Positions 25,789 through 34,361 of a stretch of DNA of 64,000 nt are shown one piece after another. The stretch comes from Mesorhizobium sp. ES1-1 (lineage in GTDB: Bacteria > Pseudomonadota > Alphaproteobacteria > Rhizobiales > Rhizobiaceae). The stretch lies in contig NZ_JAIUGX010000013.1 in assembly GCF_020164785.1 (NCBI RefSeq), positions 62,001 to 126,000 on the forward strand, read 5' to 3'. Numbering within the stretch: the first letter of the stretch is position 1; every line of letters begins with the position of its first letter. The notes below the pieces were generated by a model. It was not told the DNA's origin and did not search any database. It worked only from the letters and a program-made list of their open reading frames with translations. A program made the position numbers and the translations under genes.

Positions 25789-26612
25789 AGCGACTGGCGA
25801 AGGACGAGGCGTACCTGGCGCTGGCGAATGGCGGCAACAGGCACGCGACGAATATCGCGGCGGGCCATCTCGGCTCCAGGCCAAGGGTCTTTGCGCCCGA
25901 CCTCTTGGCAACCTTCGAGGCGGAAAGCACGTGCATGCGCGCATTCATATCTGAAGCTAAGGCGTCTGAGTGGCGCCTTGGCCAGATCGTTGCGGCGCTG
26001 CGGCTTGTCACGCGCGATATTCAGTTCCGCGAGCTCCTCGTATCCGAAGGCTTCTTGACGATACCGACGTTGTTGGCGCACCGATTGCATAGTGCAACCC
26101 GGGGGCCGCAGGCTCATTCCCCTGCCAAAAACCCGCCATCCGGTGATGTCGAAAGCCGCCAATTGGTCGGCGGAATCTGTCCGGATGCCATCGATCTGCT
26201 CCGAGACATTCCGGTGAAACCAAAGATGTTCGGGTTGCTTCAAAAGGTGCTTCCGGTGCGACAGCTGGAGATCGTACGCCTGATGGTCGTGTTGGACAGG
26301 GTAGGGCTCACATTCGCAAAGATGCTGATCGCTCTTACGCCAAAAGCAATGCTGGTCGAGGGCTTCCGGCCGACGACGGTTGCAACCCTGACCCAGGAGA
26401 TGCGGGAGGCTATGACGCTCGAGCTCGAGAGGTTGAGCGCCGGGGTCTTAAAGGCCGCCGAGCAGCATGGCCGGGCGACCCTCGAGCTTATTGCAGCAAG
26501 TCACTATTTCGACCGGCTGATGGATAATTCGAAAATCGTCCGATATCTGGCCAGAAACTTTTCCGGCCATTTCGAAGAGTTTCACAACCTGACGGCGACC
26601 TCGCGTAGCTAG
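25779..26612 (+). CDS. RepB C-terminal-domain-like protein paired with the recombinase
   Basis: This 277-residue protein begins at a TTG ten bases before the recombinase stop. Residues about 135-200 (GICPDAIDLLRDIPVKPKMF, PVRQLEIVRLMVVLDRVGLT) match the layout of the C-terminal domain of RepB-type plasmid-partition proteins. The N-terminal part (FAPDLLATFEAESTCMRAFI, SEWRLGQIVAALRLVT) resembles a segment found in the same rhizobial group. It lacks the ParB nuclease/CTPase domain, so true partitioning is unlikely. A directionality or DNA-binding partner for the recombinase is a reasonable guess from the overlap. Confidence 0.65.
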   Translation: MALKRLAKDEAYLALANGGNRHATNIAAGHLGSRPRVFAPDLLATFEAESTCMRAFISEAKASEWRLGQIVAALRLVTRDIQFRELLVSEGFLTIPTLLAHRLHSATRGPQAHSPAKNPPSGDVESRQLVGGICPDAIDLLRDIPVKPKMFGLLQKVLPVRQLEIVRLMVVLDRVGLTFAKMLIALTPKAMLVEGFRPTTVATLTQEMREAMTLELERLSAGVLKAAEQHGRATLELIAASHYFDRLMDNSKIVRYLARNFSGHFEEFHNLTATSRS

Positions 26613-27101
26613 GTAGCGTTGATCTACAGCAAGCTGGCTTCGATAGCGCCCTCCGAGGTCATGCCGCCGATATGACGGGTTAGCAGGTCGTCCACCCCTG
26701 GCTCGCCATCCCAGCGGCGACGTACTTGATATGCACAATGTCGCTACCGGATGGATACCCAGCGGCAGCCCCAGAATTCCCGACCTTCATACCCGCCCCG
26801 GTGGGCGAACCAAAGTTTCACTCCGCGGCCGCATGCTTGACACGCCAGTGAAGGGCTCTGCTCTCGACAGAGTGCCTTGCCTCGTGCGCGTGGACATCGT
26901 TCCTCGGCGACGTCGCCGCTCCATGGACGGCGGTGGGGGACTTGCGCCGGTGTCTACCTTCGACGATGGACGGCTTGGTCCATTCTTCTCTCAAAGCACC
27001 CCACGCACCGTGACGCCGACGAAAGGCGACAGCCCAATCCTTGAGGCGATGAACGCCAGAAGGCCGACCGCGATAGGCTGACCTCCGATCGACTTCATGG
27101 C
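26613..27101. other. Gap without a supported gene
   Basis: Frames here have no ribosome site or family resemblance. No tRNA, repeat or insertion sequence is recognised. It may hold a recombination site for the serine recombinase, but I cannot point to one. Confidence 0.45.
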
Positions 27102-27479
27102 TTAGCTACAGGGCCATGTCGTACTGAGCGCCTGCATCACTCCAAAGGTTCGGGAGACCTGCCAGTGCTCTGGATGAGTTTGAGCCCAATTGACGAACGC
27201 TCGAACGTACGCGCCGTAAGTTGGCGGAGTGGTAAAACAGGTAGACGCCATCTTGAGCGGAATCGGCAGGCCGGTCTCCTTGGCGATAGAGCCGTTGACA
27301 GCCATCAGATCCGCGACACCCCCAACATAGGCGACACAATACAGGCGTGGTCGCGAATTTCGCTCTGACGAGCAGTCGGAGAGGAGTGCTTGGACTCGAT
27401 TGTAGTCCTCATCTGCACACGCATCCGGCATGGGGCTCGACCCCGTGGCGATCGCCAGAGCGGCGATAATACGAAACAT
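27102..27479 (-). CDS. Rap1a/Tai-like secreted protein
   Basis: Rap1a/Tai proteins are periplasmic immunity proteins against type VI amidase effectors. This 125-residue protein has a signal peptide (to about residue 22) and the family pattern: LYCVAYVGGVADLM, a following CF..PP..YGAYVRAFVNWAQTHPE helix, and the ending ALSTTWPC. The conserved Cys residues are present. No amidase effector or type VI gene is nearby, so it is an orphan; many rhizobial members stand alone and may have other roles. Confidence 0.75.
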   Translation of the reverse strand: MFRIIAALAIATGSSPMPDACADEDYNRVQALLSDCSSERNSRPRLYCVAYVGGVADLMAVNGSIAKETGLPIPLKMASTCFTTPPTYGAYVRAFVNWAQTHPEHWQVSRTFGVMQALSTTWPCS

Positions 27480-27713
27480 GAGTGCTCCCCTCCCCAGGCA
27501 AGACGATCAAAGCACCATGGACGGCGGGAGTCGAGCGGCCGGCAAGGGCAGGTGTGAGACTGCCCCCTCGCGCGGCAACGCCGTGCTCAACTTTATCCGG
27601 GCAAGGCGGCAGTGGCGGCCGCCAACAAGGCCACTGATGCCAAGGCGGAGGATTCGGTATTTGCTGGCTGGCAGCGTGTCTCCCGGCGAGCAAACGTGAG
27701 GTAGCGAACCTGC

Positions 27714-28616
27714 TTACCGTGGGATTGCAGATCCTACGCGTGTGACGAGAATTCGCTTCAGTCGACCTGTGCTGCTTTCAAACCTGAACCCGGACACGAC
27801 AATCTCGGCATCCAACGAAGCTCGATCCCGCGCATTGACCTGCAGGCTCGAGGTGATGCGCTGAATGCTGACCATATCTCGGCACGTCTCAGCCAACTCA
27901 AATGGGATCGGTCTACGTTCGGAGTGGACAAAGATCCGGCCTCTAAATGTATTCACATTGTACATGCTCACACGGCCTGTAAATTCCTCAGGTCTTTCGA
28001 CTTGTCTGGTCAAACGAACGTAGTCGAAGGTTTCAGCATCTAAGGTCGCAATGTCGGCATGTTGACGCCGATAGCTCGAAGTTAGGTGAGCCTCCGTCGC
28101 CGTTCGCGACGCGTGTATTGGGCGATGCATGTCTCGAACAGAATTCTCGACCTTTTCTACCAGCGAATCGAGCTGAGATTCACTGATCTTAGGTGCGATT
28201 GGCCGTCTTTGCCGCTGGACTTCGTCATACTGCTGGCCCAGCGTGCTATCGAAGTCGACATGAAATCCGAGGCTTTCATTAATGACGTAGTCGTAAGCCG
28301 ACACGACCAAATTTCCCAAGATCGTGTCTCTCGGAGCGGTGCCGAGTTGATAGGCACCCGTAGCTAAAAGACCAACCGTGGTTAACACTTTCCAGCTTCC
28401 AGGCTCGGGCGACTTGATGAAAATGCGCGCGCCTTCAAGAGCAGGCGCCTTCACTATAATCTCGCCGTTCAGGACCAGATGGGTGGTCAGCGCTAGTGAG
28501 CGCTGGAACCCGGTCAATGCGTCTGCAGCGTCGTAAAAATCGATTTCGTTGTCATCAGCGTCATTGCCCTCGAACGAGAGCACAAACTTCACATTTACTG
28601 CCACTGGCCCAGCCCC
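27714..28616 (-). CDS. Hypothetical protein of unknown family
   Basis: The 300-residue protein begins (MGAGPVAVNVKFVLSFEGND, DNEIDFYDAADALTGFQRSL) with a strand-helix layout typical of a family of accessory-island proteins I cannot name with certainty. A central hydrophobic segment (WKVLTTVGLLATGAYQLG) could be a membrane segment. The C-terminal third is beta-rich (RIFVHSERRPIPFELAETCR). Start is uncertain; no clear ribosome site precedes any candidate. Moderate GC suggests acquired DNA. It is the last protein gene before the tRNA-Arg that closes the accessory region. Confidence 0.65.
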   Translation of the reverse strand, partial: GAGPVAVNVKFVLSFEGNDADDNEIDFYDAADALTGFQRSLALTTHLVLNGEIIVKAPALEGARIFIKSPEPGSWKVLTTVGLLATGAYQLGTAPRDTILGNLVVSAYDYVINESLGFHVDFDSTLGQQYDEVQRQRRPIAPKISESQLDSLVEKVENSVRDMHRPIHASRTATEAHLTSSYRRQHADIATLDAETFDYVRLTRQVERPEEFTGRVSMYNVNTFRGRIFVHSERRPIPFELAETCRDMVSIQRITSSLQVNARDRASLDAEIVVSGFRFESSTGRLKRILVTRVGSAIPR

Positions 28617-28743
28617 CATGTCGCGCCATATGTCGCGTCGACCTGCGGAGTGTCCCTGAAAACCGTTAGAAATCAAGAGAACCCAGTTGCAACATGACGC
28701 GACATGTCAGCCGCAAGCTTCTCCACCAAACCTTTGATTTTGC

Positions 28744-28820
28744 TGGTGATCCCGACAGGAATCGAACCTGTGACCTACAGATTAGGAATCTGCCGCTCTA
28801 TCCTACTGAGCTACGGGACC
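28744..28820 (-). tRNA. tRNA-Arg (anticodon CCT)
   Basis: A complete cloverleaf can be folded: acceptor GGTCCCG with CGGGATC (one G-T pair), D arm GCTC..GAGC, anticodon stem GCAGA/TCTGT (with a terminal A-G mismatch or G-T neighbour) around loop TTCCTAA with anticodon CCT, and T arm ACAGG/CCTGT. The encoded CCA is at 28744-28746. It marks the border between accessory DNA and the high-GC core, a usual integration target. Confidence 0.95.
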
Positions 28821-28916
28821 ACGCGGCCCGACACATAGCCGCTTCGGATCGTTTCGCCAAGAGGCCGGACGAAGGCAATTCGCCCGGCCTGTTGGGGTTG
28901 CCGGCTGCTGGCGCTG

Positions 28917-30080
28917 TCAGGCAGCGAGCGCGGTTTCGGCCAGTTTCACCCAGTAGCTCATGCCATGCGGGATGGCCTCGTCGTTGAAGTCGTAGGCCGG
29001 GTTGTGGAGGCCGGCCGTGTCGCCATTGCCGATGAAGATGAAGGCGCCGGGGCGGGCTTCCAGCATGTAGGAAAAATCCTCACCGCCCATCACCGGCTGG
29101 ATGGCGCGGTGGACATGGGCGTCGCCCGCCACTCCGGCCGCAACGTCGCCGGCGAACACGGTCTCTTCCGCATGGTTGAAGGTCACCGGATAGTTGGCGT
29201 CGTAGTCGACCTCGATCCTGGCGCCGAACGCGGTCGCCAGGCCCTCGCAGATGGTGCGGATACGCTCTTCGGATTTTTTCGCGATTTCCTTGCGCAAGGT
29301 GCGCACCGTGCCGGCGATCTCCGCCGATTCCGGGATGATGTTGTAGGCATCGCCGGCGTGAAACTTGGTCACCGAGACTACCACGGCCTCGACCGGGTCG
29401 GTGCTGCGCGAAGCGATGGTCTGCAAGGCCCCGACCAGCTGGCTGGCGATGACGATCGGGTCGATCGTGCCATGCGGCATCGCGGCGTGGCCGCCCTTGC
29501 CCTTCACCGTGATGGTGAATTCCGCGGTCGCTGCCATAATCGGGCCCGGGCGGATGGCGAACTGGCCGACAGGCAGGCCCGGCATGTTGTGCATGCCGAA
29601 GACTTTCGAGATGTCGAAGCGCTCCATCATGCCATCCTTGACCATCTCGTTGCCGCCACCGCCGCCTTCCTCGGCCGGCTGGAAGATCACCGCCACCGAG
29701 CCGGTGAAGTTGCGCGTCTCGGCGAGGTATTTGGCGGCGCCCAGCAGCATCGCCGTGTGGCCGTCATGGCCGCAGGCATGCATCTTGCCCGGAATGGTTG
29801 AGGCGTAGGGTTTGCCGGTGATCTCGTTGAGCGGCAACGCATCCATGTCGGCGCGCAGGCCGATGGTCGGACCTGCCCCCAGACGGCCATGGATGATGCC
29901 GACCACGCCTGTCTTGCCAAGTCCGGTCACCACGTCGTCGCAGCCGAAGACCTTCAGCTTCTCGGTGACGAAAGCCGCGGTCTTGTAGACGTCGAAGTTC
30001 AATTCCGGCGTCTGGTGAAGATGCTGGCGCCAGCCGGCGACCTCGTCCTGCATTTCGGCGGCACGGTTCAGGATTGGCAT
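28917..30080 (-). CDS. M20-family amidohydrolase (hippurate hydrolase-like)
   Basis: These zinc or manganese enzymes hydrolyse N-acyl amino acids or peptides. The start at MPILNRAAEMQDEVAGWRQH is chosen because the catalytic domain begins immediately (RQHLHQTPEL). Metal-site motifs are ACGHDGHTAMLLGAA, PAEEGGGGG (catalytic Glu) and MGGEDFSYML. The lid domain lies between them (KGKGGHAAMPHGTIDPIV). Length 387 is normal. It is a single gene, with no signal peptide, so cytoplasmic. Confidence 0.92.
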   Translation of the reverse strand: MPILNRAAEMQDEVAGWRQHLHQTPELNFDVYKTAAFVTEKLKVFGCDDVVTGLGKTGVVGIIHGRLGAGPTIGLRADMDALPLNEITGKPYASTIPGKMHACGHDGHTAMLLGAAKYLAETRNFTGSVAVIFQPAEEGGGGGNEMVKDGMMERFDISKVFGMHNMPGLPVGQFAIRPGPIMAATAEFTITVKGKGGHAAMPHGTIDPIVIASQLVGALQTIASRSTDPVEAVVVSVTKFHAGDAYNIIPESAEIAGTVRTLRKEIAKKSEERIRTICEGLATAFGARIEVDYDANYPVTFNHAEETVFAGDVAAGVAGDAHVHRAIQPVMGGEDFSYMLEARPGAFIFIGNGDTAGLHNPAYDFNDEAIPHGMSYWVKLAETALAA

Positions 30081-30293
30081 GATTATTCCATCTCGCTGTT
30101 GAAGCAGGCGGGGAAGGCCCGCCGCCATTCAATTGTGATCGTCAGGCACTTTGCCATGTTGGCGTCACATAGGGTAAATAGCACCGCACGATGCGGTCCG
30201 TATTGAGGGACGGGCCCATTGTGCTGGCGATCGCGTAACGAAATCTTACGGAGCCAGGGGCGACTACGGCAAGAGGCGATTTCGGATTTGATC

Positions 30294-31457
30294 ATGCGGC
30301 ACAGGCATTTCCTCAAACTCTTGGGCGCGGGCGCTCTCGCGCTGTCTGCCTTCGCTGGGCCGGCGCTGGCCAAACCGGTGGTCCTCTTCGACCTCGACAG
30401 CGGCAGGATCCTGCAACAGCAGGATGCCTTCAAGCGCTGGTATCCGGCCTCGTTGAGCAAGCTGATGACGGCGTATGTGACCTTCCGGGCGCTCGCCGCC
30501 GGCGAGGTCAAGCTCGATTCGCCGATCAAAGTGACGAAACATTCCGCTGCCGAACCACCGAGCAAGATGGGCTTCAAGCCGGGATCGGTGATGCGCCTCG
30601 ACAACGCGCTGAAGATGATGCTGGTCAAATCGGCAAACGATATCGCCATGGCCATCGGCGAGAATATCGGCGGATCGCAGGCCGCCTTCGCCGGGCGGAT
30701 GAACGCGGAAGCGGCCCGGCTCGGCATGAACGGCACGCATTTCGTCAATCCGAACGGACTTTATTCGCCGGAGCAGTACACGACGGCGCGCGACCTCGCG
30801 GTGCTGGTGATGGCTATCCGCCGCGAGTTTCCGCAATACGCGCCGTGGTTCTCGATCGAGGGGCTCGCTGTCGGCAAGAAGGCGATCCCCAACTACAATC
30901 TGCTCATCGGCCGCTATCCAGGCGCCGATGGCATGAAGACAGGCTTTGTCTGCCCCTCCGGCTTCAACATGATCGGGTCGGCGACCCGCAACGGGCGCAC
31001 CCTGGTCGCGGTGGTGCTGGGGGAAAAGTCCGCGGTTTCTCGTGCCGAGGCTGCCGCCAGGCTCCTCGACCAAGGGTTCAGCACCCCTGCCGCCGGCACA
31101 GTGACGGTCGCCACGCTGGCGCCTTATGGCGACACTGTCTCGCCAAACGACATGCATGACGAGGTCTGCAAGAAGAAGACGCCGCAGGAGCAGTCTGAAG
31201 CGCCGCCGGCCGCCGCCGCCGATGCTCCCATCTCGCCCTACCGCGAAAAGCTCGACCATGTGCCGACCTTGGTGGCCGTCGGCCTAGGCGGCGCCACCGG
31301 TCCGACACCGAAGGCGATGCTCGATCAGGCCGGCCAGGAGTATGCCGACGTACCGATCCCCAGCTGGCGGCCTGACCGGGCTCCGCCCGCCGGCACCGAG
31401 CCGGTTGTTGCCGGGACCGCGGCGCAAGGCGACCAGCCCGCCAAAGTCGCCAACTAG
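30294..31457 (+). CDS. D-alanyl-D-alanine carboxypeptidase (S11, DacA/DacF type)
   Basis: This enzyme trims the terminal D-Ala from peptidoglycan stem peptides in the periplasm. The start MRHRHFLKLLGAGALALSAF opens a signal peptide ending AGPALA. Active-site motifs are S53-L-S-K56 (in PASLSKLM), SAN (KSANDIA) and KTG (DGMKTGFVCPSG), so the penicillin-binding site is complete. The C-terminal region is Pro/Ala-rich and low in complexity rather than a clear membrane anchor. Length 387. The next gene follows by three bases, suggesting cotranscription with the G3E GTPase. Confidence 0.93.
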   Translation: MRHRHFLKLLGAGALALSAFAGPALAKPVVLFDLDSGRILQQQDAFKRWYPASLSKLMTAYVTFRALAAGEVKLDSPIKVTKHSAAEPPSKMGFKPGSVMRLDNALKMMLVKSANDIAMAIGENIGGSQAAFAGRMNAEAARLGMNGTHFVNPNGLYSPEQYTTARDLAVLVMAIRREFPQYAPWFSIEGLAVGKKAIPNYNLLIGRYPGADGMKTGFVCPSGFNMIGSATRNGRTLVAVVLGEKSAVSRAEAAARLLDQGFSTPAAGTVTVATLAPYGDTVSPNDMHDEVCKKKTPQEQSEAPPAAAADAPISPYREKLDHVPTLVAVGLGGATGPTPKAMLDQAGQEYADVPIPSWRPDRAPPAGTEPVVAGTAAQGDQPAKVAN

Positions 31458-31460
31458 ACA

Positions 31461-32561
31461 ATGAGCGGATTTCCGATTCCCGTTTCGGTGCTGACCGGTT
31501 TTCTCGGCGCCGGCAAGACGACGCTGCTCAATCGGCTGCTGAAAGATCCGGCGCTGGCCGACACGGCGGTGATCATCAACGAATTCGGCGAGGTGGCGAT
31601 CGACCATCTGCTGGTCGAGCAGGCCTCCGACGGCATCATCCAGCTTTCCGATGGCTGCCTGTGCTGCACGGTGCGCGGGGAACTGGTCGACACGCTGGCC
31701 GATCTGGTTGACCGGGTGCAGACCGGCCGGATCGCCCGTCTCGCCAGGGTCATTGTCGAGACCACTGGGCTTGCCGATCCCGCGCCCGTGCTGCAGTCGA
31801 TCATGGCGCACCCGGTGCTGGTTCAGGCCTTCCGGCTCGACGGCGTCATCACCCTGGTCGATGCGGTCAATGGCGGTGCCACGCTCGATGCGCATGTCGA
31901 GGCCGTCAAACAGGTTGGCGTCGGCGACCGCATCGTGCTCAGCAAAGCCGACCTGGTCACCGACGACAACGATCTCGATGCGTTGCGGACGCGCCTGCGG
32001 CAGATCAATCCCGGCGCGGAGCTTCTCGATGCCGCCGACACGGGAACGGGCGTGGCGGCGTTGTTCGATTGCGGCCTTTACAATCCGGCGACCAAATCCG
32101 CCGATGTGCGTCGCTGGCTCGGCGAGGAAGCGGCGCATGATCACCACCATCATGACAGTCATGATCACGTACACGACCACGGCCACCGCCACGATCAGCG
32201 CGTGCGCTCCTATTCGCTGGTGCATGACGGCCCGGTGCCGTTCTCGGCGATCGAAATGTTCTTCGACCTGCTGCGCTCGACGCATGGCGAACGCCTGCTG
32301 CGCATGAAGGGCGTTATAGAATTGCAAGAGGATCCGTCGCGGCCACTGGTTGTCCATGGCGTGCAGAAAATCCTGCATCCGCCGGTTCGGCTGCCGTCCT
32401 GGCCGGATGGCCAGCGCGGGACGCGCCTGGTGCTGATCACGCTGGACATGCCAGAGGATTACATAAGGCGGCTGTTCGCGGCCCTCACCAACCGGCCATC
32501 GATCGACACGCCCGACCGCGCGGCGCTGCAAGACAATCCGCTGGCGATCGCGGGGGGCTGA
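31461..32561 (+). CDS. CobW/G3E-family GTPase, putative metal chaperone
   Basis: G3E GTPases insert or deliver metals (COG0523 group). Walker A is GFLGAGKT at residues 13-20, followed by the metal-binding GCLCC at 65-69. A His-rich stretch near the middle (HDHHHHDSHDHVHDHGHRHD) points to zinc or nickel/cobalt binding. The C-terminal CobW domain (LLRSTHGERLLRMKGVI) is present. Length 366. Despite cobalamin genes 9 kb away, the His-rich loop and GCxCC are more usual for zinc-homeostasis members than for CobW itself, so no cob name is given. Confidence 0.9.
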   Translation: MSGFPIPVSVLTGFLGAGKTTLLNRLLKDPALADTAVIINEFGEVAIDHLLVEQASDGIIQLSDGCLCCTVRGELVDTLADLVDRVQTGRIARLARVIVETTGLADPAPVLQSIMAHPVLVQAFRLDGVITLVDAVNGGATLDAHVEAVKQVGVGDRIVLSKADLVTDDNDLDALRTRLRQINPGAELLDAADTGTGVAALFDCGLYNPATKSADVRRWLGEEAAHDHHHHDSHDHVHDHGHRHDQRVRSYSLVHDGPVPFSAIEMFFDLLRSTHGERLLRMKGVIELQEDPSRPLVVHGVQKILHPPVRLPSWPDGQRGTRLVLITLDMPEDYIRRLFAALTNRPSIDTPDRAALQDNPLAIAGG

Positions 32562-32573
32562 TTTCCAGCTTCG

Positions 32574-32807
32574 CTATCCACCACGCTCGACGAGAAAACG
32601 ATGGCCGCCGACGACGGAAGCCGTCTCGATCAGATGGTGGCCGCTATCCGAGCAGAATGCGGGAACATCGATGACCGCGAGCGGATCGGTGGTTTCGAGC
32701 CATAGCCGGCTGCCCGCGCGCATCCCGGCCAGGCGCTTCTTGGCCTTGAGCACGGGAAGAGGGCAGTTCAGCCCCTTGAGGTCATAGATCGCGGTGTCGT
32801 CGGCCAA
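32574..32807 (-). CDS. TusA-family sulfurtransferase
   Basis: This 77-residue protein of the SirA/TusA fold has the family signature LKGLNCPLPVLKAKK, with the sulfur-carrying Cys. The closing strand (HRFLVERGG) is normal. It converges on the GTPase gene. Eight bases separate its start from the end of the L,D-transpeptidase gene on the same strand, so it may be cotranscribed with it. Role: moving persulfide sulfur for tRNA thiolation or cofactor synthesis; the exact acceptor is unknown. Confidence 0.9.
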   Translation of the reverse strand: MADDTAIYDLKGLNCPLPVLKAKKRLAGMRAGSRLWLETTDPLAVIDVPAFCSDSGHHLIETASVVGGHRFLVERGG

Positions 32808-32815
32808 GGCGGACC

Positions 32816-34141
32816 TCAGCCGCCGAACATGCCGAGCAGCTTGTTCTTGAGCTTGGCGACCCGGCCTTCATCGGCGCTGGCCGCCTGCGTTTCGGCTTCC
32901 GGTGCCGCGGGCGCTGCGATGGTGGCGGTTGCGACCGGCGCTTCCTTGGCCTGCTTGGCTGCTTCCTTGGCTGCCACGGCCTGGGCCTTGGCTGCTTCCT
33001 TTTCGGCGATGGCCTGCGCCTTGGCGGCTTCCTTGGCCTGCTTGGCGGCCTCGATGGCAGCCAGCCTCTGCTGCTCGGCCTTCTGCTTGGCGGCCTTTTC
33101 GGCTTCGAGCGCGGCCATCTTGCGGCCGGCGGGCGAATCGATGCGGCCCATGCGGGCGGTTTCGGTCACCGTGCCGTCGGTGTTGAGCGACGGCGGCTCG
33201 ATCGGCACGCGTTCGCCGCGCGCCCGGCGCTTGGACCATTCCGAAACGATGCTGGCTTCCTTGATGCCGGCGATGGTCGGCTTGGGTGCCGGAACGCTGG
33301 CCTTGAGCGCGCTGTTGAACGCCGCCTCATAGGTGCTCTGATAGGAATTGAAGGCGCTTTTCAGCGAATCAGGCTGGGTCGTCGCCGGGCAGGGGCCCGT
33401 AGGGTTGAAAGTCTGACCTTCGGCGGCGACCTGGTTGAAGACGTAGCGTTTCTCGCAGACATCGACCTTGGGCGGCACCTTGGTGACTTCGAAATTGTCG
33501 TAACCGACCTTAAGCATCTTCCAGAATTCGTAATTCGGGTCGTTGCGGTAGCGCGCCATGTTGGCAGCGGTCATGCGGAACGGGAAGGCTTGGACCTGGA
33601 ACTCGGTCTGGCCGCCCTGGAAAGCGTCGCGCCCGAAGGCATAGATCTGCTCGATCTGCGCGTCGGTCATCGAATAGCAGCCCGACGACGAACAGGCGCC
33701 GTGCACCATCAGGTTCTGGCCGGTGCGGCCATTGGCGCGGTCATAGGCGTTGGGGAAGCCGATGTTGAAGGACAGGTGGTAGTTCGACCTCGGGTTCATC
33801 TGCGACGGGCGGACCGTATAGAAGCCTTCCGGCGCCTGGCGGTCACCCTCGGTGTATTTAGGGCCGAGCTTGCCCGACCATTTGCAGATGTCGTAGCTCG
33901 CCACCATGTCGTAGCGGCCATTGGTCTTGGCCTTCCAGATCTCGAGCTTGCCTTCTTCCTTGAAGATGCGGGCCATCACCGAGGAGGTCCGGATCATGCC
34001 CTTGGCCCGCATGTCGGCCAGGATCTTGTCAGGCAGCGGCTTGTTGGCTTCGGGCGCGAAATCCTTCATCGACGAATCGTTGCAACCGGCAACGACGATC
34101 GAGGCAATGATGATTCCGGTACGGGCAATCTTGGCGAACAT
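32816..34141 (-). CDS. Murein L,D-transpeptidase lipoprotein (YafK type)
   Basis: The YkuD catalytic motif reads MVHGACSSSGCYSMT, with nucleophilic Cys in GCYS and the upstream His. The start at 34141 gives an ideal lipoprotein signal (MFAKIARTGIIIASIVVAGC, lipid at Cys20); an upstream in-frame ATG at 34204 would bury it, so the shorter form is preferred. The C-terminal third is an Ala/Lys/Glu-rich low-complexity helix (about 80 residues of EAAKQAKEAAKAQ type), which may span the periplasm or bind peptidoglycan. Family members cross-link or attach proteins to peptidoglycan. Confidence 0.9.
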   Translation of the reverse strand: MFAKIARTGIIIASIVVAGCNDSSMKDFAPEANKPLPDKILADMRAKGMIRTSSVMARIFKEEGKLEIWKAKTNGRYDMVASYDICKWSGKLGPKYTEGDRQAPEGFYTVRPSQMNPRSNYHLSFNIGFPNAYDRANGRTGQNLMVHGACSSSGCYSMTDAQIEQIYAFGRDAFQGGQTEFQVQAFPFRMTAANMARYRNDPNYEFWKMLKVGYDNFEVTKVPPKVDVCEKRYVFNQVAAEGQTFNPTGPCPATTQPDSLKSAFNSYQSTYEAAFNSALKASVPAPKPTIAGIKEASIVSEWSKRRARGERVPIEPPSLNTDGTVTETARMGRIDSPAGRKMAALEAEKAAKQKAEQQRLAAIEAAKQAKEAAKAQAIAEKEAAKAQAVAAKEAAKQAKEAPVATATIAAPAAPEAETQAASADEGRVAKLKNKLLGMFGG

Positions 34142-34361
34142 CGACAGGCTGTGTCTTTTCTCTCGGCTCAGGCCGAAAAGGCCCTTAATCCGCATGCTGA
34201 ACATCGACGGACCGTAAGCCCGTTAACCCTAATAAATTCCTTACCGCGTGCACGACCCCAGGCGGCAATTTCATTGAACCGAATGCAGCGGCATTTTTGT
34301 GGCGAAATTGTTCTTCGCGCCACATTGATCGCTTTGACCGCGCATCGCCCAGCCGACAATG

